In this document: one piece after another, positions 32,801-39,168 of the stretch | Layout of the letters: every line of letters starts with the position of its first letter | How positions within the stretch are numbered: the stretch's first letter is position 1 | Source of the DNA: Cynocephalus volans | Taxonomy: Eukaryota > Chordata > Mammalia > Dermoptera > Cynocephalidae | NCBI RefSeq assembly: GCF_027409185.1 | Contig: NC_084461.1 | Location: 190,484,501 to 190,548,500, forward strand | DNA: 64,000 bases | Reading direction: 5' to 3' | Notes under the pieces: model-generated | Database searches by the model: none | What the model was told of the DNA's origin: nothing | Seen by the model: the letters and a program-made list of their open reading frames with translations, nothing else | Position numbers and translations under genes: made by a program

Positions 32801-35247
32801 TCTACCGGGAGACACGCGGATCTTCCTCAGATGTCACTCGGCTGCTGGAGACCCTCTCTCAGATGGAGAGGTACCAGGTGAGGAGCCACAGGCCTTATCC
32901 ATCAGAGGAGGTGGGTTTTAGCCTAGCGTGATTGCCTGCCGTCAAGTGCTGGTGACACTTCTGGGTGGCACCATTGCAAAAGCCAGTGGAGTGGAAGGGG
33001 CCAGCTATGACACAGCACCAGGTCCCTCACATGGATGGGACAGGCACCTGTCTGCAGCTGAGCCCTGGAGCCTCTGCTGTTCTCTAGCAAAGTTCTGCGG
33101 TATTCCTGGGACGGAGATCAAGGACCAAAAGCGACCTGAGCCTAAAGATGTACCAGGAGGAGATAAAGGTAGGGGCACTGCCAACCACACTGCCTGACTC
33201 CTCACCCCAGCTCCTGTCCTGGGAAGTCTTGCCCCTGATGAGCAGGGGGCTGCTTCTACAGTCCCGATCTGAGTAGAGGTCAAGGCTCACCTGGGAAATG
33301 GGATCATCTGTTGGGACCACTACCGTTGGTGTCTAGAACTAAGGTAGATAGCTCTCCTGTCTGGCCTACCATAGTATGCCCCTTGGGAATTCTCCAGAAC
33401 CTCCTCTCCATCTTTTGCTCTGTGCCGCAGCTGCAAACTCAAACAGCAGGAAACATAATGAGCAAACTGGGAGGGGTGGGCACCATGGCGAACTGGTAAG
33501 GACCTGTTTGTCCAAAGAGGGCAGCCCCTTCCCAGTTCCAGACGAAGGTTGCCTGATAGGCATGAGGCCCTTCTGTACCCAGGTCATTGGGTTTTTTGAT
33601 TGATTGGGGATTTTTTGTTTTAATTTCAGAGAAGGCAGAAGTCAATTCTTTTTTATACTTTCTATATTGACAAATAAGTAAAATATCTTGTAAAGCAGCA
33701 TGTGGACTGGCACCATGTGCCTCCCATCCAGAACCCACAGACCAGAGGCCACCAGTTTATGTGCCCTGCTTTGGGTCTTTCCTTCTACCTCAGGGTCCCC
33801 AGGGCTCTGGGGAGGGTCTCCTACACCAGCCACAGTGGCCACACTCTGTTTTCTGGCATTCTAACAGCTGGAAGCCCTTCTATTCCACAAGAACAATAGA
33901 AACCAGTGTCCACACCCGAAAGGCTCGGGGACTGCAGTTCCTGAACTGACATACATTCTCTTTAGACATGCAAGAGATTATAGTCAGTGTTCTTTGGGCA
34001 GATAAATATAGTGGCTTACTGAACTGGTGTCACAGATATGTGAAAATAATATGAGCCCCAATATGAGCCCCAGCCCTGGGTTCCATTCCTGGCTTGGTGG
34101 CCTTGGGCAGGTCACTTGGTGCATCTACATCTGTGAAAGGGGGACAGTCTTCCTTGCAGAGCATCTGGGATGACTTCAGGAGAGCACACACTCAGGTGCA
34201 CATAGAGAGGTGTGCTTACCCTTGTCCTCCACCTTCTGCCTGTCCCTGAGCTCTAGACCTCAGTTTCCACCTCTGTAAAATGAGGGGGCATAGAACTAGA
34301 CCGTCTCTAAAGTACTTACAATTCTTTAAGCTCTAAAGTTCTGTGGCTCAGATTCTTTAAAAATGTAGGGTATACTTTTTAATTCCTTAATCATTTTAAA
34401 GCATCAAATGTTATAACAGTAATAGTCTTAGGTGGGCAAGTTAATTTTTTCCAAAATGCCTTCCCAGCCCTACTGGAGGGTGGCAAAAGCAATGTGGGAG
34501 TTAGGAGAGGCACTCAACTTGATACAGCTTCTGCACCTCGGTTTTCCCTTGTGTAAAATGGGGACACAATTCCTGCCAAGCTCAAAAGGGATAACATGGG
34601 GGAATCCCTTTGTGAGTGACAAAATATTACATTTACACATAAAGGGTGAGGATTATGACTACCTGGGCCTTGTTTAGAAATGGTACGTGCCAAGCACAAT
34701 TTACCAGGAGGTGTGTCAACCTCTAATAAGGAAAAGATTTCATTGTAATTTCTCTGTTTGGGGGAGAAAGAAAAATTGAAGCAAAAGGGCTGGCTCATGG
34801 CACAATGTAATAACACCAAGGCAAGGGCTTGGATCCCCTACAGGCCAGCTACAAAAAAAAATCTATTTGGGGCCATATTCAGAATTCCCAGCATGGCCAG
34901 GCAAGTGAGGGAGTATCAGTCCCAGTTGGGCGGGTCTGGCAGCTCTGCCTGCTCCTTCCTGAATGGCCCCCACCCAGCAGGCAGAGACATGCTCCTGCCA
35001 GCTGGTGGTGGCTGTGGGACCCGCACCCTGTGGCTCACCTGGTCAGGCTGGGGGAGGTGTGGCGGGGGGGTACGGGGGGTTGGCTGGCAGGGTGCGGCCC
35101 CTCAGCCCCTGCCTGCTCTTGCTGTAGGAGTGGTACGAGGAGCACACCCGGGAGCAAGAGGAACAGCAGCAGCAGCTTAGCCGCAGCGCAGTCCCTGCAG
35201 TGCAGCAGCCCCCAGGGAGTCGCCAGCGCTCCCAGACTGTCACCTAG
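5754..35247 (+). CDS. TPCN1: TPCN1 coding region, 26 exons, 5' incomplete
   Basis: The gene encodes two-pore channel 1 (TPC1), a cation channel of endosomes and lysosomes with two six-helix Shaker-like repeats that works as a dimer. The exons join in frame without a stop at 5754-5881, 11300-11476, 13051-13164, 13993-14123, 15020-15108, 16539-16573, 17094-17152, 17434-17533, 19490-19606, 19846-19970, 20790-20838, 21343-21406, 22485-22529, 24806-24862, 24944-24997, 25955-26027, 26992-27099, 28137-28208, 28727-28816, 29832-29947, 30648-30694, 31296-31364, 31553-31637, 32738-32877, 33088-33168 and 35128-35247. They code 780 full codons, against about 778 in the matching part of the human protein as I recall it. 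Both filter motifs (TAN, VNN), the second-repeat S4 arginines and the linker EF-hand region are present. All introns have GT-AG ends. Residue numbers below assume 37 upstream residues, as in human. The start-codon exon is outside the window. Confidence 0.97.
7812..7904 (-). mobile_element. tRNA-Ile SINE, monomer
   Basis: A poly-T lead (the reversed A tail) is followed by GTAGCTGGCCGGTACAGGGG and the reverse of the tRNA-Ile-like body. Confidence 0.85.
9296..9520 (+). repeat. MIR relic
   Basis: GGAACCAGACACTCTGGC followed by CAAATGGGGATAATAAG and a CAGGGCACAGTGCTTGG tail. Confidence 0.7.
9609..10585 (+). mobile_element. L1 3' end (old L1MA-like)
   Basis: It carries the typical ORF2 end and 3' UTR words, such as ATGTGGAGAAAATGGAAC, TGATCCAGCAATCCC and CACTTATATGTAGAATC. 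It is interrupted by the SINE at 10318-10430. The subfamily is a guess from the 3' UTR. Confidence 0.85.
10318..10430 (+). mobile_element. tRNA-Ile SINE, monomer inside L1
   Basis: The monomer GGCTGGCCAGTTAGCTTAG with a 16-A tail is flanked by the exact 16-bp duplication AAATGTTCCCACCACA at 10302-10317 and 10431-10446. Confidence 0.93.
11300..11476 (+). CDS. TPCN1: TPCN1 exon, repeat I S1 (res. ~81-139)
   Basis: The exon is 59 codons in phase 0, with acceptor TCTTTTCAG and donor GTGAGT. It begins [17 protein letters not shown]. It carries the first membrane helix of repeat I, a run of leucines after HLFYLMEL, and then the CEAPAVPAL luminal turn. Confidence 0.96.
12423..12635 (-). pseudogene. 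7SL RNA retropseudogene, 3'-truncated, no A tail
   Basis: On the minus strand the sequence runs from the 7SL 5' end (GCCGGGCACAGTGGCGC) through CTGATCAGGTGTCTACACTA-like and CATCAATATGATGACC-like segments to TTGCCTAAGGAGGGGTGAAC and GGCCCAGGTCAG, then stops. These internal segments belong to 7SL RNA and are absent from Alu. The copy covers roughly the first 215 bases of 7SL. The 13-bp duplication TCTTGGACTCTTG lies at 12410-12422 and 12636-12648, directly at both ends. Confidence 0.92.
13051..13164 (+). CDS. TPCN1: TPCN1 exon, repeat I S2 (res. ~140-177)
   Basis: The exon is 38 codons in phase 0, with acceptor CTGGTTGCAG and donor GTGATG. It encodes [16 protein letters not shown], the S2 helix, and then the basic loop [10 protein letters not shown] that leads to S3. 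Confidence 0.96.
13993..14123 (+). CDS. TPCN1: TPCN1 exon, repeat I S3-S4 (res. ~178-220)
   Basis: The acceptor is CGCCCTCAG and the donor GTAAGG. The exon ends in phase 2, with a split Arg codon. It encodes S3 ([14 protein letters not shown]) and the repeat I S4 region with spaced arginines ([12 protein letters not shown]). In this family the repeat I sensor is thought to be less functional than the repeat II sensor. Confidence 0.96.
15020..15108 (+). CDS. TPCN1: TPCN1 exon, repeat I S4-S5 linker and S5
   Basis: The exon starts by completing the split Arg codon and encodes [14 protein letters not shown] followed by the hydrophobic S5 helix. The donor is GTGAGT, and the exon ends in a split Gly codon. 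Confidence 0.95.
16539..16573 (+). CDS. TPCN1: TPCN1 35-bp micro-exon (res. ~252-262)
   Basis: This very short exon, [11 protein letters not shown], lies between S5 and the pore helix. Its acceptor is CCCTCTAG and its donor GTAAGT. The frame fits exactly with both neighbours: the split Gly is completed at the 5' end and the 3' end is phase 0. Confidence 0.94.
17094..17152 (+). CDS. TPCN1: TPCN1 exon, pore helix and filter I (res. ~263-281)
   Basis: The exon encodes [19 protein letters not shown] and ends in a split Asn codon. The Thr-Ala-Asn selectivity filter of repeat I therefore spans the exon junction. The donor is GTAAGT. Confidence 0.95.
17434..17533 (+). CDS. TPCN1: TPCN1 exon, repeat I S6 (res. 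~283-315)
   Basis: The exon completes the filter Asn and encodes [14 protein letters not shown] followed by S6 ([18 protein letters not shown]). The donor is GTAAGT, phase 0. Confidence 0.96.
17836..18015 (-). repeat. MIR relic
   Basis: Reverse MIR words: ACAGAGGAAGAAACTGAGG and GTGACTTGCCCACAACTGC. Confidence 0.7.
18538..18772 (+). repeat. hAT-like DNA transposon relic
   Basis: It begins AGGAGTCAGCAAACT and ends TTTGCTGACCTTTG, an imperfect inverted pair. The body holds TAAAGTTTTATTGGAACACA and GGCCCTTTACAGAAAAA. Confidence 0.65.
19490..19606 (+). CDS. TPCN1: TPCN1 exon, S6 end and cytosolic linker (res. ~316-354)
   Basis: The exon is 39 codons in phase 0, with acceptor CCCTCACAG and donor GTAGGG. 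It encodes [19 protein letters not shown], the cytosolic end of S6 and the long helix leading into the EF-hand-like linker between the two repeats. Confidence 0.95.
19846..19970 (+). CDS. TPCN1: TPCN1 exon, EF-hand-like linker (res. ~355-395)
   Basis: The acceptor is CCCCCCAG and the donor GTAAGA, ending in a split Ser codon. The exon encodes [19 protein letters not shown] and the following helix, part of the EF-hand-like inter-repeat domain. Confidence 0.95.
20790..20838 (+). CDS. TPCN1: TPCN1 exon, second EF-hand-like helix (res. ~397-412)
   Basis: This 49-bp exon encodes [16 protein letters not shown]. The acceptor is CTGCCAG and the donor GTGAGT. The acidic residues DFYDIYE belong to the EF-hand-like linker. 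Confidence 0.94.
21343..21406 (+). CDS. TPCN1: TPCN1 exon, linker to repeat II (res. ~413-433)
   Basis: The acceptor is TTCTTGCCAG and the donor GTAGGG. The exon encodes [20 protein letters not shown] and then Lys, ending in a split Gly codon before S1 of repeat II. Confidence 0.94.
21688..21737 (+). mobile_element. tRNA-Ile SINE, 5'-truncated
   Basis: Only the 3' part, GATCCCCATACTGGCCAGCC, and the A tail remain. Confidence 0.75.
22485..22529 (+). CDS. TPCN1: TPCN1 exon, start of repeat II (res. ~435-448)
   Basis: This 45-bp exon encodes [14 protein letters not shown] between two split codons (Gly at the 5' end, Tyr at the 3' end). The acceptor is CTTCAAATAG and the donor GTAAGT. Confidence 0.93.
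23542..23781. repeat. Tigger-like DNA transposon relic
   Basis: ACAGGTTGAATATCCCTTA at one end and AATTAGGGATGTGCAATCTG at the other form imperfect inverted ends. Internal GGATTTTGGAATATTTGC is typical of this small Tc1/mariner-type family. Confidence 0.6.
24275..24452 (-). mobile_element. tRNA-Ile SINE, dimer
   Basis: This is a reverse-oriented full dimer. An exact 17-bp duplication, CAGTCATTTTAAAATTA, lies at 24258-24274 and 24453-24469. Confidence 0.93.
24806..24862 (+). CDS. TPCN1: TPCN1 exon, repeat II S1 (res. ~450-467)
   Basis: The exon completes the split Tyr codon and encodes [18 protein letters not shown], the S1 helix of repeat II. The acceptor is CTATTTCAG and the donor GTGAGC. 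Confidence 0.95.
24944..24997 (+). CDS. TPCN1: TPCN1 exon, repeat II S1-S2 (res. ~469-485)
   Basis: The exon encodes [17 protein letters not shown] between two split codons. The acceptor is GTCTTACAG and the donor GTAAGT. The intron before it is only 81 bp. Confidence 0.95.
25049..25206 (+). mobile_element. tRNA-Ile SINE, monomer with (ACAT)n(AAAC)n tail
   Basis: The monomer GGGCTGGCCAGTTAGCTCAG has a tail expanded into ACAT and about nine AAAC units. The 13-bp duplication AAACCCTGGCTAG lies at 25036-25048 and 25207-25219. Confidence 0.92.
25955..26027 (+). CDS. TPCN1: TPCN1 exon, repeat II S2 (res. ~487-509)
   Basis: The acceptor is CATCCACAG and the donor GTAAGT. The exon encodes [20 protein letters not shown] and the following GWN, ending in a split Leu codon before S3. 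Confidence 0.95.
26992..27099 (+). CDS. TPCN1: TPCN1 exon, repeat II S3-S4 (res. ~511-545)
   Basis: The exon encodes [18 protein letters not shown] and then S4 beginning [11 protein letters not shown]. Arg ~540 is in this exon and Arg ~546 is split across the junction. These are the gating-charge residues of the repeat II voltage sensor, known as the functional sensor in TPC1. The donor is GTGATG. Confidence 0.96.
28137..28208 (+). CDS. TPCN1: TPCN1 exon, repeat II S4 end (res. ~547-569)
   Basis: The exon encodes [20 protein letters not shown] and then RMA. The human protein has Glu where KK is found here, as I recall it. The donor is GTACTG, a weaker site than the others, and the exon ends in a split Ser codon. 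Confidence 0.95.
28446..28506 (+). repeat. Tandem duplication with CAG|GTAAGG
   Basis: Two near-identical units of about 30 bases (28446-28474 and 28476-28506) each contain TTCACAGGTAAGGGG, in the TPCN1 intron before the exon at 28727. Confidence 0.75.
28727..28816 (+). CDS. TPCN1: TPCN1 exon, repeat II S5 (res. ~571-599)
   Basis: The exon encodes [20 protein letters not shown], then CGILYPNCC. The acceptor is CTCTCCAG and the donor GTGAGT. It ends in a split Asn codon that is the first Asn of a glycosylation sequon completed by the next exon. Confidence 0.95.
29222..29345. repeat. MER5A-like relic
   Basis: AACTTTAGAGTGTATCAGAG and CACCAGGGGGCTTCTCAA resemble the MER5A (hAT-Charlie) core. 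It is decayed. Confidence 0.45.
29832..29947 (+). CDS. TPCN1: TPCN1 exon, luminal turret with N-glycan sites
   Basis: The exon encodes about residues 601-638. Three N-X-S/T sequons are visible: Asn~600-Ala-Ser (the Asn is split with the previous exon), Asn~612-His-Thr and Asn~617-Lys-Thr. They lie in the luminal loop between S5 and the pore helix of repeat II, where human TPC1 is known to be glycosylated. The donor is GTGAGT. Confidence 0.96.
30648..30694 (+). CDS. TPCN1: TPCN1 exon, filter II (res. ~640-654)
   Basis: This 47-bp exon completes a Val codon and encodes [15 protein letters not shown]. Val-Asn-Asn is the selectivity filter of repeat II. The donor is GTAAGG. Confidence 0.96.
31296..31364 (+). 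CDS. TPCN1: TPCN1 exon, after filter II (res. ~655-677)
   Basis: The exon is 23 codons in phase 0, with acceptor GTGTCCAG and donor GTAGGT. It encodes [20 protein letters not shown] and then VTM, the start of repeat II S6. Confidence 0.95.
31553..31637 (+). CDS. TPCN1: TPCN1 exon, repeat II S6 (res. ~678-705)
   Basis: The exon encodes [20 protein letters not shown] and then SRKNQDSE, the pore-lining S6 and the start of the C-terminal tail. The acceptor is TTGGCCAG. The donor, GAAG|GTCCGT, has C at +3 and +4 and is the weakest donor in the gene. Confidence 0.94.
31686..31825 (+). repeat. Imperfect GGCTGTCT repeat
   Basis: Overlapping CTGGCTGTC and CTGTCTGCCTGG units fill about 140 bases of the intron just after the weak TPCN1 donor. 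Confidence 0.8.
31911..32098 (-). mobile_element. tRNA-Ile SINE, dimer
   Basis: This is a reverse-oriented dimer in the intron after the weak TPCN1 donor. An imperfect duplication (CATGATCT-AATTTT against CATGATCT-TATTTT) lies near 31896 and 32099. Confidence 0.9.
32738..32877 (+). CDS. TPCN1: TPCN1 exon, C-terminal helices (res. ~707-752)
   Basis: The exon completes a split Val codon and encodes 46 codons with acidic and leucine-rich helices ([31 protein letters not shown]). These belong to the cytosolic C-terminal domain that packs on the linker. The acceptor is CTTGCAG and the donor GTGAGG. Confidence 0.95.
33088..33168 (+). CDS. TPCN1: TPCN1 exon, basic C-tail (res. ~753-779)
   Basis: The exon is 27 codons in phase 0, with acceptor TTCTCTAG and donor GTAGGG. 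It encodes [20 protein letters not shown] and then MYQEEIK. The Arg-rich RRSRTKSD is a plausible kinase target by inference only. Confidence 0.93.
33169..35127 (+). other. TPCN1: TPCN1 last intron, 2 kb
   Basis: A diverged MIR lies around 34060-34330 and a decayed monomer SINE at 34787-34861. No other feature is recognised. Open frames crossing the 3' end are chance extensions of the last exon. Confidence 0.75.
34787..34861 (+). mobile_element. tRNA-Ile SINE, decayed monomer
   Basis: A short monomer, GGGCTGGCTCATGGCACAAT, followed by TAACACCAAGGCAAGGG and an A tail, with internal deletions. Confidence 0.75.
35128..35247 (+). CDS. TPCN1: TPCN1 last coding exon and stop
   Basis: The acceptor is TTGCTGTAG. 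The exon encodes [20 protein letters not shown] and a Gln/Pro-rich end finishing SRQRSQTVT, with TAG at 35245-35247. The glutamine run is slightly longer than the human one as I recall it. Confidence 0.96.
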   Translation, partial: EWYEEHTREQEEQQQQLSRSAVPAVQQPPGSRQRSQTVT

Positions 35248-35322
35248 CCCCAGCGCGCAGCAGCCATCTCTTCTATGCAATAACACAATAGTATTATTTT
35301 ACTATGATGTATCAGAATAACG

Positions 35323-35324
35323 TG

Positions 35325-35366
<42 letters not shown>

Positions 35367-35400
35367 TATACACATATTCATATATATGCACATATTTATA
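35323..35400. repeat. TA/CA microsatellite in TPCN1 3' UTR
   Basis: A run of about twelve TA units is followed by five CA units and further TA and CA stretches, about 80 bases after the stop codon. In the mRNA it would form an AU-rich UAUAUA tract. It is likely to vary in length between individuals. Confidence 0.9.
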
Positions 35401-37771
35401 GAGAGGAAGAAACAAAAAGACAAGATGGGGTTTGGTTTATAACCACCTTGCCCTGTTTCCCTTAACTCCATGAGTCAGTTTGGTTTGGGGGCAGTTAGGC
35501 CACTGTGTATGAACTCTTCCTAACATGGAAAGCTCCAGAAGTCCCCTTCACAAGAAGACCACTTGGATAGATTCTGCCAATCTCTACAGGGCTTGCCTGC
35601 AAAGGAAGCTGGACCTTGCTAGGCCCAATCCAAGCCTGTCTTCTGCTGTAGCTTCAGGCTTCCATCCTACCTGGCAGTGTCTCCACTAATGTTCCCTGCA
35701 GCCACATCACGTGTTTCTGTGTCTTGCTTTAGGGACAAAACCACTTAGGAAGGAAAGCACCCAAATCCCTGGGGGTGGTATTTGTCTCTATGATAATGTA
35801 CTAGAACGTTCCTTTGGGAGACCGATGCCCAGGACCTCATGAAAAGAGGGATCCAGGGGTGTGATTAGACTCATGTGGTCAGAGTTCCCTTAGCCAGTGT
35901 TGGGCAGCCAGAGATCACGCTGACCAATTTCGTCTCCTGGCTCGGCAAGCCTTCTCTCCCATACTCTTGTTTAACCTTTGTTGCCGAAAATCCTTCTACA
36001 GTTGCCTCCTGTGGAACCTAGGCCTAGCAGGAAGAGGACAGCAGGCACAATGCCGGGCCAATTCCTGGGATGGGTTTTCTAAACTAAATCCCTTTTCCTT
36101 GTGATTTACCTATTTGAACAAAGTGACTTTTTCATTCATTAAGGATTGTGCTAAGGATGATAGCAGAGCTGTCACACATGTGCGTTAGATGCCACTGTCA
36201 CAATTGGAGCAAACCACACAGAGACAGCTCACTGTGGGGCATCGCTGCAGCTGAGCTTGGCCCAGCTTCCACCTCCCCTGGGGCAGTCGACCTCCCTGGA
36301 AGCTGGAGCAGGAGTGAGGACTCAGCTCGCCCTGGGGTTTCCACTAGAAGATTGGTTGGTGCAGAAGTAGGTTCTGATGAACACTCGATTAACCAAATTC
36401 CCCTGGTACTTCATGGGAGTTCTACATATCCAGGCATGGTCCAGGTGGGACAGGTGCTTGAAGCCAGAGCAGGCCATGGGGGTGCCAGCACAGTGGACAG
36501 TGGTGGCGGTGGTGGCAGAAGCAGGTGAGAGCAGAAGTTGCTCCAGTGAGGCTCTCCTGGACCACAGAGGCAAGCAAGATGGAGGGTGTGGAGAGGGTGT
36601 GGGAGGCAGCCACCAGTGGGCATCCTGGGCTAACCCCAGCTTCCCAGCTGCCTCCACTGCTTCTCGTGACTTTGGCAGGTGGGTGGATGGAGGTTCCCCC
36701 TGGTGTCATCCTTTTCCCAGCCACAGAGCAGGTGGGGCAGAGCCTGACCCCAGGAGAGTAGTACCTGGTCCCGCCACCCTGCTCTCCCCAGCCACCTCCA
36801 AGGCCAGGCTGGTTCCCACAGCCAACACAACACAGTTCTCACCTTCCCCAGGGAGAAGTGGCATATGTTTTCATTTAAAGCACAGCCCTTTGGGAAAACA
36901 AAGAATCATTGAGAACCACTGTTATTCCCACGGGAGTCGGGAGACCGACATTGTCCTCTTCATCTCTGGAGGGCTTGCGGCCATCACAGGGACCTGCAGG
37001 CCAGAAGCCCTTCCCCTCTCCGGAGAAGGAACTTTATTTGCACAACTGGGTGCCTTTTAGCTTTTGTGTACTGAAACGGGCATTTTGGAAGCAGGGATTA
37101 AGAGGCAGCTTCTGAAGGAGGGCATGGATCCTCCAACCTGAGCATCTGGGCCTCATTCTGGTCCCCTCCAGGGAGGGGCGCCAGGGCCCAGCAGTCACCC
37201 TGGTGGCCCAGAGCAGTTGGGATCCCCCCCACCAGGTGTGAGGGCTAGTTCCAGGACAGGTAGGATGAGTTAACTAGTCCATCCTTGCAGCCCTGTCCTG
37301 AGAAAAGCCCTGCTTTTGGCCAGGACCAATGAATGCAGAGTGGCAACAGATGTGACGGGCCAGACTCCAGCCCTTGTCACTAAGGCTAAGGATGACTGTC
37401 CCCATGAGGTCACCTGTGGCCTCTGCCAAGTTGATCCTCAAACTTGCCCACCAGCAGGGAATAGGTGTCACCCCCAGCTGTGAGCTGAGGGCCCCGGGCC
37501 ATCATCTAGCTCAGATGCCCTCTCACTCCCCCTCATGTCACAGCTGAGTGCAACCAAGTGACACTGGTGCCCTGGCAGCGGCGGCAAAAGAGCTCTGGGG
37601 GGGGGGAACGCCCTCGGGCCCCTCCTTGCTTCCCCTCCCCCAGCCCCAGCCTTACTCTACACCACGAGGACAATCATTTTGTATGGATCACGGGAGCAAC
37701 GCTGTAAGGTTTTGTACACTGGTGATTTGTTACCTAGAAAACCCACTGTGTCTCCTGATTTCTGGCATATT

Positions 37772-37777
37772 AATAAA
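37772..37777 (+). promoter_or_regulatory. TPCN1: TPCN1 polyadenylation signal AATAAA
   Basis: AATAAA is followed by GT-rich and T-rich sequence about 20-30 bases on (TTTGTAAATGTGG). That is the expected layout of a cleavage site near 37795. It is the last good signal before the convergent SLC8B1 3' end. Confidence 0.75.
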
Positions 37778-37795
37778 AGAGCCTCTGCTTTGTAA

Positions 37796-38384
37796 ATGTG
37801 GCTGCTGCCTTATGACTTCCAGGGTTGTGGGGAAAGGGGAGTGGTCCCACCCATGGCCCTTCCTGACCCCACCTCAGCCCTACCCCTTTGCCATGAAACC
37901 CTGGGATCAGCCACACATCACCTGGCCACAGGTAAGGAAGAACTGGTAAGAGTTGGATGCATGTTATTTTCAGTATACTTGAAATATTTTACCATTTTTT
38001 ATTTGGAAAAAAGATACTTGAATGCCCTTTCTTTACTACCAGCATAAGGCAATAACACAAAGTGAAGAGTTGCTCATTTAAAAGCTAGGGTCACTGCCTG
38101 ACAACAAGAAGGCACTGGGGACCACTCACTGTCCCCCCTGAACTCGCAGGCACTGGAGCCCCCAGCCCAGGGCTTCCCTGAGGTAGGCACAGGCACAGAC
38201 TGACTCCTGTTTGCAGCTCGGGAGACTGAAGGTTTGAGCAGAGAGTGTGCAACAGCCAGCCGCAGAGTTCTAGAGCAAGCGTCTGGAGTCATGCTGTCTG
38301 ACATGGTGGAGACTGATGTGGCAGTTCCATGGGCCAAAGGCATTTTTGAGCCACTGGGTTCAATAAAATGTATTATTGTTACTT
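37796..38384. other. Gap between convergent 3' ends
   Basis: About 0.6 kb separates the inferred TPCN1 cleavage site from the inferred SLC8B1 cleavage site. No exon or recognised repeat was seen. An AATAAA on the + strand at 38372-38377 could serve as a distal TPCN1 signal but has no clear downstream element. Confidence 0.55.
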
Positions 38385-38970
38385 TAACCTGCTTCTATTG
38401 GCTTTATTAACATGGCAACTAAAAAATCCAAAATTAAGCATGGCTCTCATTCTATTTCCATCAGATGGTGCAGCTCTAGAGCTCCCCCTTGGGTCCAAGT
38501 TGCCTTGATTCCGAGCCCCAAGAAGGTGCGGGAAGGCCTGAAGCCCAGTAGGGGGCAGGCAGGGGCTGCACCTCTACAGCTGCCTCCAGCCCTGAATGCT
38601 TCCGGGGTCTTCCAGCATAGAATCTCCTTCTGCCCCAAACCCCTGCCGTCCACAGAGAGACTCTGGAGCTAACTCAAGGAGGTCTAGCTTCTGTCTGGAA
38701 CTCACTGCACAGCAAAGCCCAGTCTCCAGAGTCCCACCAATGAGGCTGTTGGGTGCTGTCAGGAAGAGAGACTTAGTTGTTCTCCCTGCATACAGGAGCA
38801 ACTTCAGACCTCTAGCAGCGAGAGCCACCATGGGAGTCTGCACCCACTAGTGCCCACATGGCTCTGCAGAAGGTGCTCCTGTCCCCAGTCCTCCCCTCAC
38901 AGGAGGCTGTGGGGTGCCTGCTGTGGTGCCCCCTCCACACCACCAGGCAGGCTTGGACATAAGCCTTCAG
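38385..38970 (-). other. SLC8B1: SLC8B1 3' UTR
   Basis: This is the non-coding part of the last exon, from the stop codon at 38971-38973 down to the inferred cleavage point. Apart from the poly(A) signal no repeat or motif was recognised. Confidence 0.7.
38403..38408 (-). promoter_or_regulatory. SLC8B1: SLC8B1 polyadenylation signal AATAAA
   Basis: TTTATT on the + strand reads AATAAA on the coding strand, about 560 bases after the SLC8B1 stop codon. Cleavage would fall near 38385. Confidence 0.7.
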
Positions 38971-39168
38971 TCACACACTTTTCAAGTGAATCACTCCAAA
39001 TTCAGTGAGCAGGGCCACGACGAGGAAGTTCAAGTAGAAGAGGAGAAGGCAGAAGCCATAGACTTTGCTCAGCTGGAAGCACCGCAGTGGGACCACGATG
39101 AGAGAGAAGACGAGGCTGAGCCCCAGGGCACCGGCCAACACCCACACCAGCAGTCCGTCTGGCTCCAG
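38971..39168 (-). CDS. SLC8B1: SLC8B1 last exon and stop (res. ~520-584)
   Basis: The acceptor is CTCCCTGCAG. The exon encodes LEPDGLLVWVLAGALGLSLV, the last two helices and the end TEFGVIHLKSV, with TGA at 38973-38971. Confidence 0.96.
   Translation of the reverse strand: MEPDGLLVWVLAGALGLSLVFSLIVVPLRCFQLSKVYGFCLLLFYLNFLVVALLTEFGVIHLKSV

Larger units (their letters stand above)
35248..37795 (+). other. TPCN1: TPCN1 3' UTR
   Basis: About 2.5 kb of non-coding sequence runs from the stop codon to just past the AATAAA at 37772. It includes a TA/CA microsatellite at 35323-35400. Long open frames here, for example on the + strand at 36377-37060, have no family resemblance and look like chance. 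The cleavage point is estimated, not observed. Confidence 0.75.

Noticed and set aside
36377-37060. A 227-codon open frame on the + strand in the TPCN1 3' UTR
   Set aside because: It has no recognisable domain, an unusual Gly/Trp/Ser-rich make-up, and lies after the true stop codon. GC-rich UTRs often carry such chance frames.
38372-38377. AATAAA on the + strand as an alternative TPCN1 poly(A) signal
   Set aside because: The signal at 37772 has better flanks, and this one lies within the convergent SLC8B1 3' end region without a clear GT-rich element.
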